A stretch of 64,000 bases of DNA from Metellina segmentata (lineage: Eukaryota; Arthropoda; Arachnida; Araneae; Tetragnathidae): NCBI GenBank assembly GCA_947359465.1, contig OX375880.1, positions 26,808,548 through 26,872,547 on the forward strand. The letters run 5' to 3'. The notes under the pieces were generated by a model. The model was not told the origin of the DNA and searched no databases. It saw only the letters and a list, made by a program, of their open reading frames with translations. Positions 56,201 to 64,000 of this stretch are shown piece by piece. Position 1 is the first letter of the stretch. Each line of letters begins with the position of its first letter. The position numbers and the translations under genes were made by a program.

Positions 56201-59200
56201 ACATTCCTATTCGAAAAATGTATGTTTTAGTAAACTGTATCACACCTCCAAGTTAGTCCCATGACCATAGAATCACCCTGTAAAATTAGGTAAACTAATG
56301 TTGAAATTTGTTTAAAAACTGTATAGTCAAGAAAATAACATATTTTTTCTTCTAAATTTCAGTGCTTTATTTTACAATTAAGTTGTGTATTTTTTGAGGC
56401 CATGACCTATTTTCTTATCAAATTAGTGTAAGTTAAGCTAACTAAAATGAATAGGAACGATGCTATTTTGAAAAATATAACTATTTTACATAATTCATTT
56501 ACTGATGTTGATGATGGCGGACATTTTAGAGAAAATCAGGAATAAACATTCTATTCAATACTAGAACATATATATATTATCATATAACATTTATTAATCA
56601 ACAGTTACAATTCATTAAACAAAAGATGTAGCTTTGACTTTGAATGAAGTGCAACATAATTTAAGAATTAAGGAAGTAAAACACTGCAACAAGAGTAAAT
56701 TGTACAAAATTATGGTTACTTCCAATTTAAAAACAACTAAAATTTTAAAATCAAGTAACCTTGTTTTGTGGGACACATAATTCTATGAAACTTTTGTGAA
56801 CCATAAAGCACAAGATATATCCTTAGACAAAATATACTACAGTATGTGCAACTTAAGCAAACATCAAGACTAGTTTACTTCAAAATATAGTGGACATATC
56901 AAAATAAGACTTATTTGAAACAAAATTTTGCAGAGAAATTAAATAATTTACTTACTTCATCTAACATCTCTTTAGTGTGAGCAGCTGAAATGCAAAATCG
57001 GGCTCTGCCTGCAGTAAGTGGAGTTGCAGGAAAACCTACTCCAACTGTAGCTATGCCACGTTTAAGTAACTGTCGGACGAACTCCCTATTTACAAAACAT
57101 CAGTTATACTAATGGTACCATTAAGAACCAAAGCAATTATTTGCACTATGGGAACACTGAGCCATTAAAAATATACAAAATGGATTACATGCATTAACAC
57201 AAAAACATTAAATAAAATTATGATGTATTGAAAATTATTATTGAACGCATAGATTTTGCTTTCACGCTACAATATTTTGCTTCCTTATCGGCAGAAGTTG
57301 TTTATTTTTCATCCTATTTCAAAATGCTAATCGTTTTAAATAAATTTTCAATTGAGGATGTTTAGAAAATATATTACCTATTCAGACAAAAGAAATAATC
57401 ACATGAAGGAGTTGTATGTAAAAAACTAACACTAACAATAAATAAGATAAATTACTAAAAACTGGACAATATAATATGAATTATAACTTACTATTCTTTA
57501 TGTCTATTATATTTCATAAAACCCATGAAAATTTCATATCAATAAAGAAAACAGAACAAAGTGTTTATGTAATAAAAGTTCAAAGAATCTTTAGTTATGA
57601 CAATCTAGAGTTTTTTAAATTTATCTTTCCTAAGGTAAAATTCCATATCACCCTATTATAAAAAATACAAGAAAACACATTTCTATACTGCGAATTACTT
57701 TTACACTTTCAAGATATACAGTCAAACCTAATTAAAACAAACTCACTTAATACGAATTACTGAAAATATGAATTAAACTCCTATCCCCGTTAAAATATAT
57801 ATTCAAACAGTGTTAACTCATTCGTTTACGAAGAATTTGGGTTACACTAATCTCCTGCTAAGACAAACAACTTTTCAAAACTTTAGGGCATGTAGATTCT
57901 TTTCAATCGTATTATCAGAAACACTGTCTTTTCGAAATTACAGAAGATTTATTTGTGGAAGAATGAAGATTCCGGTGAACACTGAGGAACAAGAATGCCT
58001 TCTTTAAAAGATACTACTGCTGGTTCAGAAATTATTCACAGCTTTTTGTAAGGTAGTGAAAATTCATCTGCTCAAATAAACAGCCATTGAACACATCAAA
58101 CAATTATTTTTTAAAAGAGTGTCACACAAAACACAATAATCAATAACAGAACTATTTCAAGACTAAAATTGCACAATCAAGAATCACACACATCTGTATA
58201 ATCTTTGTGATGAAGAATACCATTTACCTGTGATCTAAGAACTTTAAAGTAAGTGATGTAAATACATTACTATTTTATTTTACTGTTGAAATACCGCTTT
58301 TTTCTGAATTCAGATAACACAGACTATGTTTAATAAAAAGTTTTTTTTAGTCCCATGAAATTAACCTCAACAAGGTTTGACTGTATAATTAAAACTAATT
58401 CTATTAGAAATTTACATGTCTTAAATATTGCACAGCTAAAAGTGAATAAAAAGATCTTAAATAAATTTGTATTATATTGCACGACATAGCAATGAAAATG
58501 ATACGTGTGAATACAGCATATCATTTAGATATTAAAAAAATTTATAGCACATACGCAATTTTAGATGGAAAGTATACAATCAATGGTACAACAGGAGAAT
58601 CTTCATTGCCATAAATTATGAATCCTTTCTGTTTCAATTTTCTGCGGAAGTAGTGAGTATTTCTCTGTAGTTGACGAATACGTTGCATACCTGTAATACG
58701 AAATTTCATTATACAAGACAACTTTTAGAATAATTTTTTTATAATATACATGACATAAAGTCATTTATATCTAAAAGTAGTACGTCAACAACTTTTGAAA
58801 ACCAATTCTTCAAGTCAGAGAAATAGTCTCACAAAGACTCCAACTCCAAATACTACCATTAGATTGGGCACCAGTAGTCAAGTAAGCTATGTGCGTAATT
58901 GATTTCACATTTATACAGATCTGTATCTGTATAGTAACAAAAATGAAGACTAGTACTTGGGGTGATTGGTCATGTTAATAATTTTGCCATTACATACCCA
59001 AATACCAAAATGCTTATTTTTGTAGCTAATATCGAAACAGAAAAAAAGGAAAATTTGCCCACCATTGCCATTTTCCTCAAGGCCACAAACAATTTTCATC
59101 GACATTAGTATTTGTTGAGCAACAGGAGCAGCCATAGTAGAAGCACACATGAAACTATGACAGTGAATTCTTAAATGACGGATGATTTCCTGCAAAAATT

Positions 59201-62200
59201 GTAAAAACATTCTTAAGACAACCAATTATCAAAAGCTAAAAGTAAATATGTTGATTTAAGTGCTTTGGAGTCCTAATGAAATGGAGCACAAATCTATAGA
59301 ATTTCTAGCTTATGTTTTCAATAAGATATATTGATCGAAAAATCATTTTAATGATCTAGGAATTCTAGAATCCAACTTGAACTTTTGTCAAGGATGGCTA
59401 CATGATAAGCATAAAAGAACCTATGTTCTGTGAAAGCCTGAATCAAGAAATCCTAGGTGCAATTCAGTACATTGCTTCCTAAAACACTCTCATGCACATG
59501 TAAGGTATGTGCACATTTAACCTGTAGACCAATGAATCTCTTGTCAAGTGAGAGGGGTATTGGCACACAGCACTGCCCATCTAAACTTTGATGAAAATAG
59601 AATAGGAATAAAGAAATGCAACAGGCCTTTTACGGAGTACTCATAGTACCACAAAATCAACACTTTTGCAGACTCAAAGACAAACATAAAGCTGAAAATT
59701 TTTCACACCATTTGAAAAAACTAGAAACTTAAAACAATATCCCTGAAAACCTACAAGGAAAGTCAAAAACACACTAGGAGGTAAATAGTTGAAGATGTTA
59801 TCAAATTTCTAAGCATCACATCTGAGCACTTGAGATTACTTCCTCAAATTTATAGTCATATACTTAAAATCTTTATGGGCCTTAAAGTATGTTTTATGCT
59901 GAAATGAAGGCTGACAAGTGAATGCCTCTTGAAATGAGCATATATTGGCATATGAGAATATACGTTGGCGTGAGACTCGTGAAAATGTTTGCATAATTCT
60001 TAACATTGGAGCTGGAAATTATTTCTGTGTTCTAGAGCAGCGTTTTATCCAAACTGTCGAACCCTTGGGCTTCAAATATTCTTTTGGATTTTCAGGGGCT
60101 TTATCTGCAGCAGTTATGAAGATGACAAAAATTAAATTGCTACTTCCATCTAGTGGGGGAAAACGAAACTACTTCCATCAAGCGAAAAGTACTTTCTCAG
60201 ATAGTGGTTTGGATTCTTCTCGCTAGATGGAAGCAGTAATAATAGATCTACTTATCACTGAAAACATTTCGATCTCTTTTGCCTGTGCCAAGTATAACCT
60301 ACTCGATGATTCTCAAAATCTTTTTTATGTTTTATATACAGGGAAGGCAGACCAAGCATGACCAAACAAGTTTGCTAGCACTGCTAGAAGGTTATTTGAA
60401 TTACCAGGAATGGTTGTGCAAATTATGTTACTTAAGAGACATTTTTTTTCGAAAATTTACAAATTCAGCACATTTGCACCAGGGAAACAGAAGACAGTAT
60501 TCGATGCTAGTGACAAAACTGCGGCGCTGAAGAAAAAGATAGCGCTCTACATGGAAAGCATCGAGAATAAGGATCTGACATTTCTCATTGACCTCAAACT
60601 TTTTAGAAGAAAATAATATAACAGTGAACGAATCATTGAAAAGCAATAATAAAGAACACCTTAACAATTTGCTTCGAAATTTGAGTTCATACTTTCCAAG
60701 GGACACTAGGGAATCGATTCAAAAGAATTCCGAGTGGATTGTAGATTCATTTTCAGTGACGTCAAAACAAGCATCCCTCACACACACTCACTGCAGGAGA
60801 AAATGAGATCCCTATAGACATGGTTTCAGACAGTTACTGTCAGGCATCATTTAAAAGCAAACCACTTCACTAATTTTAGACTCAGTAAAGGGAGGATCTT
60901 TCGATATTAAGTTCAAAACCTAAATTGCTCTTACTGTCTTTTAGTACTATGTGCCTCTGTGAAACAACCTTTTCTAGGTACAAGGCTACAAAAACTAAGT
61001 ATTGAGCTCGTTTGGACATAGAACACAATACGCTTCTACAGCTGACTTCTGTGACACCAGACATTGACAAACTCTGCAACAAGAAGCAGGTGCATAATTC
61101 ACATTAACTTCGAATGTACATTTTCCCAATGTCTTAACTAGTTGTTACATCATTTTGTAGATTTAAATAATAAATAATATTGTCTCCAGTTCTTTTTTGC
61201 TATTGTTTCATTTAATATATATACCTTATTATTCATACTTCTGTACACATTGTGTGTAATATGCCTCAAATTACAGACATATAAAACTAAACATTTCTTA
61301 GGGCTCCACAATTTTTGTTTTTTTTAAAGGGCTCTTTGGCTGAATAAGTTTGGGAACCGCTGCTCTAGAGGTTCAAATTAGGAGAAATTTTAGAGTACTT
61401 TGTAATAGGCTTCAAAGAACAGACATATAGAACTAAACATTTCTTAGGGCTCCACGAAAAACTTTTTTTTAAGGGCTCCTTGGGTGAATAAGTTTGGGAA
61501 CCGCTGCTCTAGAGGTTCAAATCAGGAGAAATTTTAGAGTACTAATTAGAAATTTCAGAGTACTTTGTAATATGCCTAAAAGAACAGACATATAGAACTA
61601 AACATTTCTTAGGGCTCCACAAAAACTTTTTGTTTCAAGGGCTCCTTAATTTTAGAGTACTCGGAAGGATTTTAGAAATAAAACAAATTTGCTATCTCTT
61701 GCTACAATATGGAAGTTTTGTATGTGTACAAAACTTCCATATCTCAGAAACTAGTTCAAAGCAATTCAAACACCAATGATGAAATATAATGTTTTCATGA
61801 GGAGTGGAATTGCATACTTTAACAACTTCAATGGGCTTACATTCAATCTTATGCTATATTTTTCAGTCAGTAAACATTAGAATTTTGGGTACATACTATA
61901 TGCACGAGAAATATCATGCACGTTACATGATCACTCAGAAAATATTTCAATGTGCATGGCATCTAATGACATTACCATTCTATCAATGTTTTTCAACAAT
62001 AATACAATTTAAAACATAATAAAGTTCAGAATAAAATTCCAATGCTAGAACTTTAAACTGTGATTTTACAATAGAAATAATTCCTTAATTCTTTACATTT
62101 TTCTTGAACAAATGAATCTAGTAGGGTTCTTGTGTTCTGATAAATACTTTGAATAATTAAACATTTATAATTGAAAATAGTAGTAAAAGAATCTCCATAA

Positions 62201-62652
62201 AACAAGAGAAAATCTATAGGCATTAAAAAAAACTTGATTCAATGCATCAACCTTTATATTAATAAAAGGGAAGGCTAAAAGCTATAAAAAAAATATCATC
62301 TCAATGTAAATAAGAACCATCTGTTTATAATGAATATATTTTTAAAACCAAAACTTTTTTTTCTAGTTTCCATATAAAAACATTTGATGTCAAAAATAAC
62401 TCACATAATCAAACACATGAACATTGATATACCTTGGATCCTGCAATGTATCCACCAGCTGCCCCAAAACTTTTAGAAAAAGTGCCCATGAGAAGGTCAA
62501 TGTCTCTAGGATCACATCCAAAATAGTCAACTACTCCACCACCTCTTGACCCAATAGCACCAATACTGTGAGCTTCATCAACATACAGGTAACACTTGTA
62601 TTTCTTTTTTATAGCAATTAAAGCTGGAAGGTTCAAAATTGTGCCCTCCATA
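50114..62652 (-). CDS. SPTLC2: Serine palmitoyltransferase subunit 2, copy B (last five exons only)
   Basis: The 3' half of a second SPTLC2/LCB2 gene, convergent with copy A. Minus-strand exons, in coding order, are 62433-62652, 59063-59189, 58555-58690, 56956-57085 and 50114-50200, all GT-AG. Their lengths and phases equal those of copy A's last five exons. Seen: [23 protein letters not shown] with the PLP lysine at 62472-62474; [10 protein letters not shown] where copy A has [38 protein letters not shown] at 50114-50116. The upstream exons must lie past the right edge of the window. No stop or frameshift occurs in these exons. The last intron is about 6.8 kb and packed with transposons. The gene looks functional, but I cannot judge the N-terminal half. 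Confidence 0.92.
50362..50451 (+). mobile_element. Helitron family 1 5' fragment
   Basis: Begins TCTCTACTATTATAAAAGGA after an A, then stops after about 90 bp where a family 2 Helitron is inserted. The rest of the original element is not recognisable to the right. Confidence 0.6.
50452..51810 (-). mobile_element. Nonautonomous Helitron, family 2, copy 1
   Basis: On the minus strand it begins TCTCTCTATATTAAAAAAAA after an A. It ends GGGGGCGGAGCCCCCTAG followed by T, with a strong 3' hairpin. It contains two long internal repeats (TTTTGA(T/A)TGCATC blocks near 51080 and 51270). It has no Rep/helicase frame and lies in the last intron of SPTLC2 copy B. Confidence 0.82.
51812..52000. repeat. 40-bp minisatellite, about 4.7 units
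   Basis: Units start at 51812, 51852, 51892, 51932 (38 bp) and 51970. The consensus is ATCTGGTCTGTGAGCCAGGT plus AAACCTATCTGGAGTACCAT. It abuts the Helitron 5' end exactly. Confidence 0.85.
52715..53285. mobile_element. 571-bp hAT MITE with perfect 8-bp TSD
   Basis: The ends CAGGGGTTCCCAACC and GGTTGGGAATCCCTG are flanked by CCTTAGAA at 52707-52714 and 53286-53293. It is inserted in the left arm of the DUF4817 element. Confidence 0.9.
53335..54883 (-). mobile_element. Nonautonomous Helitron, family 2, copy 2
   Basis: On the minus strand, TCTCTCTATATTAAAAAAAA to GGCGGAGCCCCCTAG followed by T. It is similar throughout to 50452-51810. The base before its 5' end is T rather than the usual A. 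A GGC trinucleotide run near 54842-54860 has expanded relative to the other copy. Confidence 0.8.
55080..56080 (+). pseudogene. DUF4817-type transposase, nearly readable relic
   Basis: The open frame 55473-55865 shows [58 protein letters not shown] and [10 protein letters not shown]. These include the two catalytic aspartate contexts (TDE and HDGAPAH) of Tc/mariner-type enzymes. The helix-turn-helix part (55080-55470) needs frame changes, and a stop follows GGPV just before the expected WPDLS segment. It is better preserved than copy 1 at 12905. Confidence 0.8.
56956..57085 (-). CDS. SPTLC2: SPTLC2 copy B, fourth visible exon
   Basis: A 130-nt exon between AAATAG and GTAAGT, encoding [30 protein letters not shown] and [12 protein letters not shown]. 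It keeps the GFPATP family motif that copy A has lost. Confidence 0.92.
57719..58383. mobile_element. pogo/Tigger-like MITE with TA duplication
   Basis: The ends CAGTCAAACCTAATTAAAAC and AACAAGGTTTGACTG are flanked by TA at 57717-57718 and 58384-58385. It contains a reduced frame but no catalytic motifs. It lies in an intron of SPTLC2 copy B. Confidence 0.75.
58555..58690 (-). CDS. SPTLC2: SPTLC2 copy B, third visible exon
   Basis: A 136-nt exon between ATTACAG and GTATGT, encoding [20 protein letters not shown] and [16 protein letters not shown]. Phases 1 and 2 match copy A. Confidence 0.92.
59063..59189 (-). CDS. SPTLC2: SPTLC2 copy B, second visible exon
   Basis: A 127-nt exon after acceptor TTTTTGCAG, encoding [19 protein letters not shown] and [17 protein letters not shown], ending phase 1 before GTGGGC. 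This is the most divergent shared exon, only about half identical to copy A. Confidence 0.88.
60038..61362 (+). mobile_element. hAT element (ZBED5/FAM200-like transposase remnant)
   Basis: The left end CAGCGTTTTATCCAAACT and the right end AAGTTTGGGAACCGCTG are flanked by TTCTAGAG and CTCTAGAG (one mismatch in 8). The plus strand holds a C-terminal transposase remnant: [56 protein letters not shown], and near 60965 a hAT-type [11 protein letters not shown]. Stops and shifts are present. The N-terminal part is deleted. It is located in an intron of SPTLC2 copy B. Confidence 0.78.
61240..61660. repeat. Tandemly repeated hAT 3' ends
   Basis: The last roughly 140 bp of the hAT element (ACATTTCTTAGGGCTCCAC to GGGAACCGCTG) plus CTCTAGAG recurs: the element end itself to 61370, a second copy 61371-61514, and a third, truncated copy to about 61660. 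Confidence 0.75.
61707..61742. repeat. Perfect 16-bp stem-loop
   Basis: ATATGGAAGTTTTGTA, loop TGTG, then the exact reverse complement. No flanking evidence of a gene or element was found. Confidence 0.8.
62433..62652 (-). CDS. SPTLC2: SPTLC2 copy B, PLP-lysine exon
   Basis: A 220-nt exon from acceptor TTTTTTTACAG to donor GTATAT, encoding [31 protein letters not shown] and [18 protein letters not shown]. All residues known to hold PLP in this segment are present. Confidence 0.94.
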
Positions 62653-62762
62653 CTGTAAAAAAACAGTTGCTTAGAAAATAGAATGTTTAAAAAATGTAGT
62701 AACCAAAAATAAGAAAATTTACTCAATATAAGTTTAGAAAACCAAAAGACTGAAAGTTCAAT

Positions 62763-63211
62763 TTCATGTAAAAATGTACTTTAAATGATGTGTCTGGGGC
62801 TTTCTAATGCCACATACGGAGCAATCACTCAAATTAAAGACATGAAAATGGCCCATTTTTTATTATTCTTTTTTATTAAAACACTTTTTTGAATTTAAGC
62901 TTTTTTCTTTCAAGAGTGAGCAAATTTCAATACACACACACACACACAACAGTCATTTTTTCTATAAAGACTTTAAATTAAGATAATTCAATCTTAAAGA
63001 TAATTCATGTAAAAATGTACTTTAAATGATGTGTCTGGGGCTTTCTAATGTCACATACAGAGCAATCACTCAAATTGAAGACATGAAAATGGCCCATTTT
63101 TTATTATTATTTTTTATTAAAACACTTTTTTGAATTTAAGCTTTTTTCTTTCAAGAGTGAGCAAATTTCAATACACACACACACAACAGTCATTTTTTCT
63201 ATAAAGACCAA
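62763..63211. repeat. 241-bp tandem duplication
   Basis: 62763 onward and 63004 onward are near-identical direct copies (GATGTGTCTGGGGCTTTCTA, then an AC microsatellite). They differ by a handful of substitutions and in AC-run length. The duplication lies in the intron upstream of the PLP exon of copy B. Confidence 0.88.
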
Positions 63212-63349
63212 ATACCAAGCTGCTATGTATAGGACTAAAAATCGAGGTATACTTCAAGGACAAAAAAATAGTTTGCTGGAGACTGATTTGCTTAAATGGA
63301 ATTGTTTTTTTATATAAAAGCATAGTATAAATAACAAAATTTTCTGTAA

Positions 63350-64000
63350 TCTCTCTATATTAAAAAAAGTTACAACCGTCATAGGATTGAAAACTGTATT
63401 GTTCAGCTCAATTCTTAGACGGTTTCTCTAGAAAATTCGGATCAGAAAACTATGAAATTAACATGGGTTGTTCTTCATTGTGTGCCCTGGACGATTGTAA
63501 ATATCTTTTTTCGATGAGGTTATTAGTTTAGGGTTTATTAAGTGCCAAAGTTGAAAAAGCGAAATTTCTTCCTTGAGTGAGCACAACACATACAAATTTT
63601 TAGTCTTTAGCCGTGAGTTTTTTTAAGAGTACCTCTTAACATAAATTTTTGCAGCTCGTCGAGTTTTTTCGGAATTTCAATTTGGTTATTAATAATAATT
63701 TTTTTGAAATTCGGGACATTTTCATTATTTTTTTTTTAAACTGTTATATCTATATCTTATTACTATTAGTTTTTAATTTTGATAATATCGCAGTTTTCCT
63801 CAGAATGTACTCTTTTACATGGTACAATAATTTTTGAAAAAGATTAATAAATAAATTCGATGCAATCAAAAGTTGGTCATACAAAATTCGGAATCTTTGG
63901 ATATTTTCGCTACTTCTTGTTAAAATCGTTATATCTACAGCAAAAACCATTATTTTTTAAATTTGAGAACATCACTGAATACAATACATTACACTCTTTC
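63350..64000 (+). mobile_element. Helitron, family 2, copy 3 (cut by window edge)
   Basis: Begins TCTCTCTATATTAAAAAAAG after an A. It continues with the same interior as the two family 2 copies (CGATGCAATCAAAAGTTGG near 63860), in the opposite orientation to them. The 3' end is beyond the window. Confidence 0.8.

Larger units (their letters stand above)
52621..56280 (+). mobile_element. DUF4817-type Tc/mariner element, copy 2, with nested insertions
   Basis: The left end CAGGGTGATTCTACGGTCAT and the right end ATGACCATAGAATCACCCTG are inverted repeats. Homology between the arms continues beyond 90 bp (CTAAAACATACATTTTT) and again nearer the gene (CATTGCAAAG / CTTTGCAATG). The left arm is interrupted by a hAT MITE (52715-53285) and a Helitron (53335-54883). 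The flanking dinucleotides are GA and TA, so the TA duplication is imperfect. It carries the transposase relic at 55080-56080. Confidence 0.8.

Noticed and set aside
56000..56955. Alternative last exon of SPTLC2 copy B close to 56956
   Set aside because: No acceptor with an ALxVxE-type frame was found there. The exon at 50114-50200 matches copy A in length and ends, so the long intron is preferred.

Overview
This is AT-rich, intron-rich animal nuclear DNA, most likely from an arthropod with a large transposon-laden genome. The transposon protein families fit that reading (Tc/mariner with DUF4817-type transposase, several hATs, PIF/Harbinger, Helitrons), but the species cannot be fixed from the sequence. 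No bacterial, organellar or CRISPR features were seen.

The only host protein-coding genes I can support are two copies of the long-chain-base subunit 2 of serine palmitoyltransferase (SPTLC2/LCB2), arranged tail to tail. Copy A runs on + from 19342 to 35981. Ten exons can be joined by splice phase into 502 residues; only the N-terminal first exon was not found. Copy B runs on - from 62652 to 50114. Its last five exons lie here, and the rest must lie beyond base 64000. The five shared exons have identical lengths (220, 127, 136, 130, 87 nt) and phases in both copies, so they are true intron-bearing duplicates. Their proteins differ at about a quarter of shared positions. Both keep the pyridoxal-phosphate lysine, but each has lost different residues that are normally conserved.

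The rest is transposon sediment, often nested, with many ends verifiable from target-site duplications (TSDs). 1-3.8 kb: no gene seen, ending at a possible minus-strand promoter. 5.2 kb: a Harbinger fragment. 5.8-7.1 kb: a hAT relic holding a fold-back element. 8.4-12.0 kb: a 3.6-kb hAT invaded twice by one smaller hAT-like element. 12.9-14.3 kb: a decayed DUF4817 mariner. 14.8-16.5 kb: two short inverted-repeat elements. Copy A introns carry paired 5-bp-TSD MITEs, another MITE, a Tc1 relic split by a mariner, Helitrons and tRNA-derived SINEs. 39.2-41.7 kb: two nested Helitrons. 44-50.1 kb: gene-free DNA downstream of copy B, with two MITEs. Copy B's last intron holds Helitrons, a 40-bp minisatellite and a triply nested DUF4817 mariner. 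Its other introns hold a pogo-like MITE and a hAT whose 3' end is tandemly repeated.

The most noteworthy items are the inverted SPTLC2 pair with complementary motif loss, a GC-AG intron in copy A, an A-B-A'-B' fold-back element, and a 360-bp element with two inverted Helitron-like 3' ends flanked by a 6-bp duplication.
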